Shown here in pieces: positions 24,985-32,651 of a stretch of 64,000 nt of DNA. The stretch is taken from the NCBI GenBank assembly GCA_026184435.1, contig CP046447.1; one strand, given 5' to 3'. Source of the stretch: JAADFF01 sp013153035 (GTDB taxonomy: Bacteria > Coprothermobacterota > Coprothermobacteria > Coprothermobacterales > JAADFF01). Below the pieces are notes generated by a model. That model was not told the DNA's origin. It saw nothing but the letters and a program-made list of their open reading frames with translations, and searched no databases. Every line of letters starts with the position of its first letter. The first letter of the stretch is position 1. The position numbers and the translations under genes were made by a program.

Positions 24985-26694
24985 ATGAGAATGTCAAGAA
25001 TGCTGATTCCGACACTAAGGGAAGATCCTGCCGATGCAGAATCTATTTCTCATAAGCTCCTTGTAAGAGCTGGTTACATTCGTAAGATATCTGCTGGTAT
25101 TTATGCATATCTGCCACTGGCATGGCGTGTTTTGAAAAAGATTGAAGACATTGTCCGAGAAGAGATGGATGCCATTGGCGGACAAGAGGTATTGATGTCT
25201 ATTTTGATGCCCAAGGAGATGTGGGATGAAACAGGCCGTTGGGACCTTTATGGTGATGAGATGTTTAAGACAAAAGACCGTAAGGGAAGATGGTTCTGTC
25301 TTGGACCAACCCATGAAGAGCAGATAACGGCCCTTGTGAGAGATAATGTGTCTTCATATAAACAACTACCTGTGATTTTCTATCAAATTAATACAAAGTT
25401 TAGAGACGAGCTAAGACCGCGCTTTGGTGTTATTAGAGGAAGGGAATTTATTATGAAAGATGCCTATTCCTTCCATACATCTGTAGATGATTTGAAGAAA
25501 ACATATGATGATATGTATAGGGCATATAGCAATATATTCCGCCGAGTAGGGCTTGATGCCGAGGCATTTGAAGCTGATAGTGGAGCTATTGGTGGTAAGA
25601 TGTCTCATGAGTTCTTGGTACCTGCTGAATATGGAGAAAGTGAAGTTGTAAAATGTGAAAAGTGCGGATACAAGGCTACTATAGAAGTAGCACATGCCCC
25701 CTATAAGAAAGTTGATTATCCGCCATCAGATAAGCCTATAGAAAAGGTTCACACACCAGGTACCCATACAATAGAGCAGCTGGCAGAATTTTTAGGCGTT
25801 GAACCTTCTCGTATTATTAAGTCTATGCTTTACATGGTAGATGGCAAGATTGTTATGGTGCTTATCAGAGGAGACTATGAGGTTAACGAGACAAAACTTG
25901 CCAAGGTTCTTGACGCCTCGGAAGTGAGACTTCTTACTCCCGATGAACTTGACGAAATGGGACTTGTGAAAGGATACATTTCCCCGTATGCTGTAAAAGA
26001 TAAAGATAAAGATATCAAGATTATTGCCGATGAGTCTGTTCAGGATGTTAAAGATGGTGTTATCGGTGCCGACGAAACAGATTACCACTATATTCACTTC
26101 AACATAGATGAGTTTGATGTGGAGTATGTGGATATTAGACAGGTGAACGATGGAGATGCTTGTCCTGTATGTGGCGCTCCACTGAAGAGGTATACAGCCA
26201 TAGAGGTTGGCCATATTTTTAATTTGGGAACACGCTACAGTGAACCTATGGGGGCTACGTATCTTGATGAAAATGGTCAGCGTAAGCCGTATATTATGGG
26301 ATGCTATGGTATAGGTATTAGCCGTGTAATGGCTACTATTGTTGAGAGAAGCCACGATGAAAACGGTATTATATGGCCTATATCTGTGGCACCATATCAT
26401 GTAATTATTACTGTTCTTGATGTTAAAAAAGACGATATTATGACCGTTGGAGAAGAGATTTATAAGGCACTCACAGATGCCGGTATAGAGACGATCCTTG
26501 ATGATAGAGACCTTAGACCGGGTGTCAAGTTCAAAGATGCTGATCTTATTGGTATACCGTTTAGAATCGTGGTATCGAAGAAGACAGTGTCTTCAGGGGA
26601 GTATGAAATCAAGGATAGAAAAACTGGCGAGGTTTTCAAAGTATCTAAAGATGAGATTGTTCCCTTCTTGAGGGAAAAGATCTATGGACAATGA
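24985..26694 (+). CDS. proS: prolyl-tRNA synthetase (bacterial type)
   Basis: Class II synthetase of 569 residues. Motif 2 is seen in FRDELRPRFGVIRGREF and motif 3 in GCYGIGISRVMATIVE. The insertion domain that edits Ala-tRNA-Pro occupies about 230-390, and the C-terminal anticodon domain follows (DDRDLRPGVKFKDAD). GAGGAGG lies before the ATG. Last core gene of the rpsB operon; the next gene overlaps its end by 11 bases. Confidence 0.97.
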   Translation: MRMSRMLIPTLREDPADAESISHKLLVRAGYIRKISAGIYAYLPLAWRVLKKIEDIVREEMDAIGGQEVLMSILMPKEMWDETGRWDLYGDEMFKTKDRKGRWFCLGPTHEEQITALVRDNVSSYKQLPVIFYQINTKFRDELRPRFGVIRGREFIMKDAYSFHTSVDDLKKTYDDMYRAYSNIFRRVGLDAEAFEADSGAIGGKMSHEFLVPAEYGESEVVKCEKCGYKATIEVAHAPYKKVDYPPSDKPIEKVHTPGTHTIEQLAEFLGVEPSRIIKSMLYMVDGKIVMVLIRGDYEVNETKLAKVLDASEVRLLTPDELDEMGLVKGYISPYAVKDKDKDIKIIADESVQDVKDGVIGADETDYHYIHFNIDEFDVEYVDIRQVNDGDACPVCGAPLKRYTAIEVGHIFNLGTRYSEPMGATYLDENGQRKPYIMGCYGIGISRVMATIVERSHDENGIIWPISVAPYHVIITVLDVKKDDIMTVGEEIYKALTDAGIETILDDRDLRPGVKFKDADLIGIPFRIVVSKKTVSSGEYEIKDRKTGEVFKVSKDEIVPFLREKIYGQ

Positions 26695-27379
26695 TAATCT
26701 ACATATTAAGTCAAAAAAGGTATGTGCAATAGTTCCTGCGTTTAATGAGGAGGGAAGGGTGTCTGAGGTTGTTAAGGTGCTCAGACACCTTTTCCCTTAT
26801 GTACTTGTTGTTGATGATGGTTCCACGGATAAAACTTCACTTGATGCAGCTATATCAGGAGCCGCAGTTTTAGTGCTTCCTGAGAATGTGGGTAAAGCAC
26901 ACGCCTTGCAGATAGCTTCTAGGTATGTTCATCACTGCAAATATGTTGTCTTGTTTGATGCAGATTTAACAGGTTTGCATCCTTCACATGTTTATGACCT
27001 TCTTGAACCTGTGCTGAGGGGTAGGGCTGATATGACAATAGGCCTTTTGCTTGGTGGTCGTGTTGCCACCCATCTTGCTCAAAGTCTTGTTCCCCATATA
27101 TCGGGCCAGAGGGCTATGAAAGTGGATACACTCCGTAAATTTTTTGAGGAATATGGTGACGTTAGTGGATATGGTATCGAGGAAGGACTTAAGCGATTTG
27201 CTAAGGAGCACAACCTTAAGGTGGAATATGTCAAGCTTTGGGGAGTAGCTCAGGTTATGAAAGAAGAAAAATACGGATTAAAAGAGGGAGTAAAGATGCG
27301 CATGGGTATGTATAGGGACATTGTACTAACGCTTGTGCGTAGTATTAAAAGATTTGTAAAGAAGACTGTAGGGAGGTGA
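26684..27379 (+). CDS. family 2 glycosyltransferase
   Basis: 231-residue soluble GT-A-fold protein. VPAFNEEGRVSEVV binds the nucleotide sugar, followed by VLVVDDGSTDKT and the metal-binding DAD in LFDADLTG. There is no membrane span; the basic C-terminus could bind the membrane surface. Substrate unknown; related proteins transfer glucose or mannose to lipid carriers or phosphoglycerate. It overlaps proS, so it is cotranscribed with the core operon, an unusual location. Confidence 0.85.
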   Translation: MDNDNLHIKSKKVCAIVPAFNEEGRVSEVVKVLRHLFPYVLVVDDGSTDKTSLDAAISGAAVLVLPENVGKAHALQIASRYVHHCKYVVLFDADLTGLHPSHVYDLLEPVLRGRADMTIGLLLGGRVATHLAQSLVPHISGQRAMKVDTLRKFFEEYGDVSGYGIEEGLKRFAKEHNLKVEYVKLWGVAQVMKEEKYGLKEGVKMRMGMYRDIVLTLVRSIKRFVKKTVGR

Positions 27380-27383
27380 TTGT

Positions 27384-28268
27384 ATGCATATATATATTTC
27401 CGAGGAAGTAATAGGAAAGTCTCATGTTGTAGCACTGGAGACAGCGGTTTTGACACATGGCTTACCATATCCTAAAAATGTAGAGGCTGTTGTCAAAATG
27501 GAAAAGGCTGTTAGGGAATCAGGGGCTATTCCGGCTACAATAGGTATTGTTAACGGAATTATTAAGATTGGTTTGACTCTTGATGAAATAGAAATGCTTG
27601 GTACAGTAGATGGGCGACAAAAGGTTTCTATAAGGGATATTCCGCTGGCTGTGTATGGGAAGTGGAATGCTGGTACCACTGTTAGCGCCACAATGTGGAT
27701 AGCTCATAAAGCTGGTATAGAGGTGTTTGCTACTGGTGGTATTGGCGGTGTACACCGTCATGTGGAGAAGACATGGGATATTTCTGCGGATATGTATGCA
27801 CTGGCAACGATACCTATTATGGTTGTGTCTTCAGGTGCTAAGAGCATTCTTGATTTGCCTAAAACATTAGAGTATCTTGAAACTTTAGGTGTCCCTGTAT
27901 TAGGCTATCAGACTAATGTTTTTCCTGCATTTTATACGGGAAAAACATTGCTTCAGCTTCGTCATCGTTTTGAAACACCTAACCAAGTGGCCGCGTATTG
28001 GAGAGTTCATAAAGGTGTAAATCTGGACAAAGGCGTGCTCCTTGCTAACCCTATACCGGAAGATAAGGCTATACCTCAATCGGAAATGGAAAATATTATG
28101 GAGAGTGTGCTTGACGAGATGGAGCAAAAAGGTGTTACTGGTAAGGATGTAACACCATTCTTGCTTTCTCGTATTGCAGATATCCTTGGCGAAAAAGTTG
28201 TAGAGGCAAATATAGCCCTGCTGGTAAACAATGCCCGTGTTGCCGGTGCTATAGCACGTTTCTTGTAA
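27384..28268 (+). CDS. psuG: pseudouridine-5'-phosphate glycosidase
   Basis: Splits pseudouridine 5'-phosphate to uracil and ribose 5-phosphate. 294 residues. Signatures: VVALETAVLTHGLPYP, GAIPATIGIVNG, and FATGGIGGVHRHVEKTWDISADM. Ribosome site GGGAGGTGAT before the ATG. Followed directly by a PfkB kinase, the usual pairing for pseudouridine salvage. Confidence 0.96.
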   Translation: MHIYISEEVIGKSHVVALETAVLTHGLPYPKNVEAVVKMEKAVRESGAIPATIGIVNGIIKIGLTLDEIEMLGTVDGRQKVSIRDIPLAVYGKWNAGTTVSATMWIAHKAGIEVFATGGIGGVHRHVEKTWDISADMYALATIPIMVVSSGAKSILDLPKTLEYLETLGVPVLGYQTNVFPAFYTGKTLLQLRHRFETPNQVAAYWRVHKGVNLDKGVLLANPIPEDKAIPQSEMENIMESVLDEMEQKGVTGKDVTPFLLSRIADILGEKVVEANIALLVNNARVAGAIARFL

Positions 28269-28278
28269 GGTGATGGCA

Positions 28279-29103
28279 ATGGCAATGGATGTTACACCTA
28301 TTCTTGTTATTGGGGGCAGCAATATAGATATAAAGGGTAGAAGTAGTGTTCCTCCTGTGCTTGGCAATTCCAATCCCGGTGAAGTGTATATTACTCCCGG
28401 TGGAGTAGGCAGGAACATTACATCTACACTGGCAACACTTGGAGCTGTTGTTTCACTTATAACATCATTTAGTACAGATGAATGGGGACTGACAATTAGG
28501 GCGAGTTTGGATAAGCAAGATGTAGATGTGTACGTTGTAGATAAAGGTTATACTGGAACGTATGTTGGTGTGCTTGATAATCACGGTAAGACAATCATTG
28601 GGGTGGCAGGAAAAAATCCCGCCTATGAAATTACATGGGATGATATCAAAGACTTTATTACAGATGCCAGTATATGGGTATTTGATACAAATCTTTCCCC
28701 GGAGCTTGTTGAGAAAATTGTTATGGAAGCTCAAGAAAGACACGTATTTTCGGTTTTGGTACCAGCTTCTCCCAAAAAGTTAGAGCCTGTTGTTCATGTT
28801 GTCGAAAAAGTCAATATGGCTGTGCTTAATAAAGACGAGGTAGAGCTTATAAGAGATATGAGACCTAAGGATATCCTTATAGGCACAAGTCACAGCAGTA
28901 TATCGATTTGGCATAGAGGTCAGATTACCAATGTGCATTTTGCTCCTGTTCATGATTATGTAGATGATACAGGAGCAGGAGATACCTTTACTGCTGCCGT
29001 TATCTATCATCATCTGCTAATGGGTATGGATCTTGTAGAGAGTGTTAAGGTTGCTTTGGATTATGCTCGAATGAGCCTTGAGAGTTACTCGTCTGATATT
29101 TAA
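28279..29103 (+). CDS. psuK: PfkB-family kinase, probable pseudouridine kinase
   Basis: Ribokinase-fold kinase of 274 residues. GGSNIDIKGRS at the N-terminus and the catalytic DDTGAGDTFTAAVIYH at the C-terminus are diagnostic. Adjacent to psuG, so it most likely makes pseudouridine 5'-phosphate. Several in-frame starts exist (GTG 28270, ATG 28273, 28279, 28285); 28279 is preferred because AAGGTG at 28267-28272 is six bases upstream. Downstream of it lies the SLOG gene. Confidence 0.88.
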   Translation: MAMDVTPILVIGGSNIDIKGRSSVPPVLGNSNPGEVYITPGGVGRNITSTLATLGAVVSLITSFSTDEWGLTIRASLDKQDVDVYVVDKGYTGTYVGVLDNHGKTIIGVAGKNPAYEITWDDIKDFITDASIWVFDTNLSPELVEKIVMEAQERHVFSVLVPASPKKLEPVVHVVEKVNMAVLNKDEVELIRDMRPKDILIGTSHSSISIWHRGQITNVHFAPVHDYVDDTGAGDTFTAAVIYHHLLMGMDLVESVKVALDYARMSLESYSSDI

Positions 29104-29115
29104 GGAGATGATTGT

Positions 29116-29670
29116 ATGTATAGAGACATGTTTAAGGTAGCTGTTATCGGTTATGCAGGTGATATTGATAAGCCACCTGTTTCGCATGTTGCCGATATAG
29201 CCCTTAGTATAGGTAAGGCGCTAGGGAGAGAAAGATATGTGGTGCTAACTGGAGGACGTGACGGAGTCATGCATCTTGTTAGTAAGGGAGCCGCAGAAGA
29301 GGGTTCTATTGTTATTGGTATTACCCCTTATGCTTCTGGTGGTATTACTCCTTATGCTATAGAAATTTCTACTGGTCTTGATATGGCTATGAGGTCTGGT
29401 GTACTTCTTAACTCTGCCAATGCTGTAATATCTATTGGTGGTGCAGCCGGTACTTCTGTCGAGATATTTATGGCCTATTCGTATAGAAAGCCACTTATAC
29501 TCATGAGGGGTACCGGAGGATGGACCGATAGAATTATTAAGATACTGGAAGAAGACACAACCCTTGGCGGAGATTCCCTTGATTATCGTCTTGCCGGTAG
29601 AGTATATATTGCTGATAGTGTAGACGAAGCAATGAAGATTCTTGAAAGAATAAGGGCAAACAGGGAATAA
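29116..29670 (+). CDS. SLOG/LOG-like protein, TIGR00725 family
   Basis: 184-residue Rossmann-like protein. VAVIGYAGD, VLTGGRDGVMHLVSKGA, GITPYASG and ISIGGAAGTSVEIFMAY match the TIGR00725 group of the SLOG superfamily, which binds nucleotides or nucleotide derivatives and includes lysine-decarboxylase-like LOG phosphoribohydrolases. Function of this group unknown. The gene ends the psuG-psuK unit, and its stop codon lies in the loop of the following terminator. Confidence 0.85.
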   Translation: MYRDMFKVAVIGYAGDIDKPPVSHVADIALSIGKALGRERYVVLTGGRDGVMHLVSKGAAEEGSIVIGITPYASGGITPYAIEISTGLDMAMRSGVLLNSANAVISIGGAAGTSVEIFMAYSYRKPLILMRGTGGWTDRIIKILEEDTTLGGDSLDYRLAGRVYIADSVDEAMKILERIRANRE

Positions 29671-29685
29671 CCCTGTTTGCCCTTT
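29654..29685. terminator. intrinsic terminator after the SLOG gene
   Basis: A perfect 12-base-pair stem, GGGCAAACAGGG (29654-29665) with CCCTGTTTGCCC (29671-29682), encloses the loop AATAA, which contains the TAA stop codon. Only a short T run follows, so efficiency may be modest. It separates this operon from the convergent SDR gene. Confidence 0.75.
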
Positions 29686-29693
29686 GCCGTTGG

Positions 29694-30455
29694 CTATAAT
29701 GTGCATTTGACCCAACCACCATCTACCGGTATTACAGTCCCTGTGATAAAAGATGCTTCGTCAGAGACAAGGAATGCAACGGCTGCAGCAATTTCTTCAG
29801 GTTTTGCCAACCTACCCATAGGTACATCTTGAACGCGGAGTTTTTCCTCTTCTTCATATGTTATACCTTTCTGTTTTGCTGCATAGTTTATAAGGTTTTC
29901 CATGCGCTGTGTTGCTGTAAGTCCTGTAGCGATAGTATTAATTGTAATGTTGTAGGGGGCCAGTTCAAAAGCCAGATGTTTTGATAGTCCCACCACAGAT
30001 GGTCTAATGGCGTTTGATGTTAGCAGGTTAGGATATGGCATTTTTACAGAGACTGATTCCATATTGACGATGCGTCCCCATTTCTGCTGTTTCATACCAG
30101 GAAGTACTTTTCGGATCATTCTTACCTTGCTGAGGAATGTGAGCTCGAATGATTTTATCCATGTCTGGTCATCTATGTCGTCAAAGTTGCCAGGTGGTGG
30201 ACCACCAAGATTATTGACCAATATGTCGATATGTTCTTCCTTTTCTAAGATATCATTGAATATCCGGTCAATATCTTCTTTCTTTGATAGATCTCCTGTA
30301 TAAGCTATAACACCGGGTATTTCTGCGATTAGTTTCCTGACGTTATCTTCACTCCTGGATGCTGTATATACCTTGTAGCCTTTATCTATCAGTGTTTTGA
30401 CGATGGCTTTACCGATACCTTTTGTTCCTCCTCCTACAAATGCAATCTTACCCAC
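29694..30455 (-). CDS. atypical short-chain dehydrogenase/reductase
   Basis: 253-residue Rossmann protein. FVGGGTKGIGKA binds the nucleotide and ILVNNLGGPPPG is the NNAG-type motif. The catalytic Tyr-x-x-x-Lys is missing: the corresponding stretch reads LLTSNAIRPSVVGL, with Ser and Arg at the two positions. A related SDR clade without the catalytic Tyr is known, so this may be a non-reductase or have a moved active site. The C-terminal FITGTVIPVDGG is normal. GTG 30455 is eight bases from AGGAGGTG; it overlaps the upstream methyltransferase gene by eight bases. Confidence 0.85.
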   Translation of the reverse strand: MGKIAFVGGGTKGIGKAIVKTLIDKGYKVYTASRSEDNVRKLIAEIPGVIAYTGDLSKKEDIDRIFNDILEKEEHIDILVNNLGGPPPGNFDDIDDQTWIKSFELTFLSKVRMIRKVLPGMKQQKWGRIVNMESVSVKMPYPNLLTSNAIRPSVVGLSKHLAFELAPYNITINTIATGLTATQRMENLINYAAKQKGITYEEEEKLRVQDVPMGRLAKPEEIAAAVAFLVSDEASFITGTVIPVDGGWVKCTL

Positions 30456-31227
30456 AGAGTTCACCTCCTGTTTTTAGAATATACATGAGTATGCTGCCGG
30501 CTACTGCTACATTAAATGAATCTATAGTTGACGATTTTAGTAGTAGATTTAAGGTATCGGGATATTCTTTCCATATATCGGAAAGTCCTCTTCCCTCACT
30601 ACCAAGGCATAGTGCAAAGTCATCAAGTTTCATATTAAATGTTGGCTTACAGTTTTCTTGGTGGATATAAGTTGTAATGATTTTTATGGTTCTTTCTTTT
30701 AATGCTTTGAAAATCTCTTTGTTTCTTCCTTTGAATATAGGGATAAATAAACTGTATCCTGCTGATGATCGTATAACTTTAGGGGATAGTGGATCTGCTG
30801 TTCCTTCTCCTACCAATATGGCCTTATACTGGAGTCCTACTGCCGTGCGAATAAGTGTACCAACATTTATGGGATCCGACACTCCGTCAAGTACAAGAAA
30901 AGGTCCTCTATCTGGTAATGTTTCAAGAGAAGTGTAGTGTTTTTCTATCACTGCCATTATGCCTTGATCTGCCATGACATCGTCAAGTGTTTTAGCCAGT
31001 TTAGGGCTAAGTAGTATAGGATTGAAATCTTCATAGAGTTGAGCATTTTTTTCATCAGTAAGCACAATATATTTAACATCTGTGGACAGTGTACTGGTAA
31101 CTATATCATCTACTATTTTTTTACCTATGGCGATCGTTAGTCCTGTCTTTTTGCGATAAGATGAGGATGTCAGAATTTTCTTTATCTCTTTGTATGTTGG
31201 ATTATCTTTACTCGATATGACCTTCAC
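30448..31227 (-). CDS. TrmH/SpoU-family RNA methyltransferase
   Basis: 259 residues, the second SPOUT methyltransferase in the window. Motifs: LDGVSDPINVGTLIRTA, LCLGSEGRGLS, and SFNVAVAGSILMY. The N-terminal part starts VISSKDNPTYKEIKKI, as in the YsgA and TsnR-like rRNA methyltransferases. RNA target unknown. The GTG start overlaps the alr stop as GTGA, with AAGGAG upstream. Confidence 0.9.
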   Translation of the reverse strand: MKVISSKDNPTYKEIKKILTSSSYRKKTGLTIAIGKKIVDDIVTSTLSTDVKYIVLTDEKNAQLYEDFNPILLSPKLAKTLDDVMADQGIMAVIEKHYTSLETLPDRGPFLVLDGVSDPINVGTLIRTAVGLQYKAILVGEGTADPLSPKVIRSSAGYSLFIPIFKGRNKEIFKALKERTIKIITTYIHQENCKPTFNMKLDDFALCLGSEGRGLSDIWKEYPDTLNLLLKSSTIDSFNVAVAGSILMYILKTGGELCG

Positions 31228-32297
31228 TCTATCTCCTTCCTTTCCACCCGTTTCCCAAATGATACAAGTATTTCATAGGGTATGGTGCCTGCGAGATTGG
31301 CTATGTCATCTGCCCATATGCTGCCTTCTTCCCAATCTCCCATAATTACAACCTTGTCTCCAACTTTTACACCTTCTATATCTGTTATATCAAACATAGA
31401 AAAATCCATAGCTATACTACCTATTTGTCTGGCAGTTTTTCCTTTGATACCAGCCCAGACTTTACCGCTGAGTATTCGCTTGTATCCATCGGCATATCCC
31501 ATAGATACTGTAGCTACTTTGGTTGGCTTATCGGCTATAAATCGCCATCCATAAGATACTCCTTCTCCAGGTGGTATTTCCCTGATATCTGATACTGTAG
31601 CTTCTACACGCATAACTCTTTTTAGTTTGGTATCAAATTCTGGTACTTCACTGTACCCATATATGGCTACCCCTGGTCTGACCATATCAAAGTGCACTTC
31701 TGGATATTTATAAAGGGCACTACTGTTGGCAGCATGGACGATTAAGTCATCGCGGGGTATTTCGTTTAATACGGCCATGAATCTGTTTATCTGTGTGCGT
31801 GTTACCTCTTCATCGCTATCGGCTTTGGCAAAGTGGGTTAGTATGCCTTCTATCCTGCCTGGGAATGTGGTAAGTAGTTTCTTTATGGAATCTATGTTGG
31901 AGTGTAGTATGCCATGTCTGTGCATGCCTGTATCTATCATAAGATGGGCTTTTAATTTTTTAGTGTTTGCAAGTATGAAGCGTCCAAATTCCTCATTATT
32001 GATAACAATGCGTATTCCTTTTAAGGCCAACTCGTCTAAAACATCTGGTTCGTAATGGTCGGTTGTGCCCATGATCAGTATCCATTTGGCTCCAAGTCGC
32101 GATACGGTCAGGGCTTCTTGTAGTGTTGCAACACCGAATCTCTTAATGCCAAGATCGAGTAGTGTCGGCACAACAATGTGGACATCATGACCATATGCAT
32201 CTGCCTTTACCATAGCGAGTATCTCAGATGATGTGAGTTTGCGAATTTCTCCGAGGTTATGGGCTATGCTACTCTTACTGATAAATGCAGTTTTCAT
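31224..32297 (-). CDS. alr: alanine racemase
   Basis: Pyridoxal-phosphate enzyme providing D-Ala for peptidoglycan, so a cell wall is likely. 357 residues. The PLP Lys is in MVKADAYGHD (about residue 31); the second catalytic residue is the Tyr of GVSYGWRF; GYADGYKR is also typical. The ATG at 32297 is chosen for GAAGGGGG upstream and the match to other racemases; the 16 codons before it in the open frame are not supported. First gene of a three-gene minus-strand operon. Confidence 0.95.
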   Translation of the reverse strand: MKTAFISKSSIAHNLGEIRKLTSSEILAMVKADAYGHDVHIVVPTLLDLGIKRFGVATLQEALTVSRLGAKWILIMGTTDHYEPDVLDELALKGIRIVINNEEFGRFILANTKKLKAHLMIDTGMHRHGILHSNIDSIKKLLTTFPGRIEGILTHFAKADSDEEVTRTQINRFMAVLNEIPRDDLIVHAANSSALYKYPEVHFDMVRPGVAIYGYSEVPEFDTKLKRVMRVEATVSDIREIPPGEGVSYGWRFIADKPTKVATVSMGYADGYKRILSGKVWAGIKGKTARQIGSIAMDFSMFDITDIEGVKVGDKVVIMGDWEEGSIWADDIANLAGTIPYEILVSFGKRVERKEIE

Positions 32298-32332
32298 AGA
32301 TATTCCCCCTTCCGAGAGGTGCCTTTTTGTTA

Positions 32333-32338
32333 TATAAT
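32333..32338 (+). promoter_or_regulatory. putative -10 element for tRNA-Ser
   Basis: A perfect TATAAT lies 21 bases before tRNA-Ser. No clear -35 is seen (TTCCGA at 32310-32315 is at the right distance but poor). Confidence 0.45.
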
Positions 32339-32359
32339 ACTCCATGGTCTACCTATTGC

Positions 32360-32451
32360 GGAGGGGTGACCGAACTGGCTAAGGAGCCGGACTTGAAATC
32401 CGGTGTAGGCCTATGAAGGCCGTGCGGGTTCGAGTCCCGCCCCCTCCGCCA
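32360..32451 (+). tRNA. tRNA-Ser (TGA)
   Basis: A 92-base class II tRNA with the long variable arm (GTAGGCCTATGAAGGCC region). The acceptor GGAGGGG pairs with CCCCTCC, discriminator G, encoded CCA. The anticodon loop CTTGAAA gives TGA. Confidence 0.96.
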
Positions 32452-32480
32452 AACTTTTAGAAAACATTAAGTAAATACCC

Positions 32481-32509
32481 TTGACGACATTTTTAAGACT
32501 TGGTAGTAT
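32481..32509 (+). promoter_or_regulatory. promoter for the ligA leader
   Basis: TTGACG at 32481-32486 and TAGTAT at 32504-32509 with a 17-base spacer. Transcription would begin near 32516, downstream of tRNA-Ser. Confidence 0.65.
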
Positions 32510-32515
32510 ATCTTT

Positions 32516-32651
32516 ACCCCCTGAGGAGAAGTGTCCCCCGCTTCTCCACAGATGGAAGAAAATGCATCCCCCTAATGGACCCCGTACCCCCAGGGGTCCT
32601 TCTCCTCTTTTTGGGTAGAATAAAGTAGAGGTAGGAAAGGGGGCGTAGGCC
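32516..32651 (+). promoter_or_regulatory. attenuator-like leader before ligA (or a small RNA of about 97 bases)
   Basis: A 136-base untranslated stretch with three paired elements. Hairpin 1: GGAGAAGTG (32525-32533) with CGCTTCTCC (32539-32547). Terminator-like hairpin: GGACCCC (32577-32583) with GGGGTCC (32593-32599), followed by TTCTCCTCTTTTT. Alternative pairing: GAGGAGAAG (32523-32531) with CTTCTCCTC (32599-32607), nine pairs, which would break hairpin 1 and unzip the base of the terminator. A seven-codon open frame, ATG at 32552 to TAA at 32575, lies between the hairpins without a ribosome site. No known riboswitch class was recognised. Confidence 0.55.
32577..32612 (+). terminator. putative intrinsic terminator within the ligA leader
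   Basis: Seven G-C-rich pairs (GGACCCC/GGGGTCC) with a nine-base loop, then a T-rich run ending TTTTT at 32608-32612. It lies before ligA on the same strand, so it would have to be read through or controlled for ligA expression from the upstream promoter. Confidence 0.65.

Noticed and set aside
32516..32612. SRP (4.5S) or 6S RNA
   Set aside because: The conserved GGAAGG and AGCAG elements of SRP RNA domain IV are absent, and the length and bulge pattern of 6S RNA do not fit.
32552..32628. Two tiny coupled open frames in the ligA leader (ATG 32552 and ATG 32575)
   Set aside because: They touch in TAATG form, but neither has a ribosome site, and both lie in paired RNA elements; chance is the simpler explanation, so no CDS is called.
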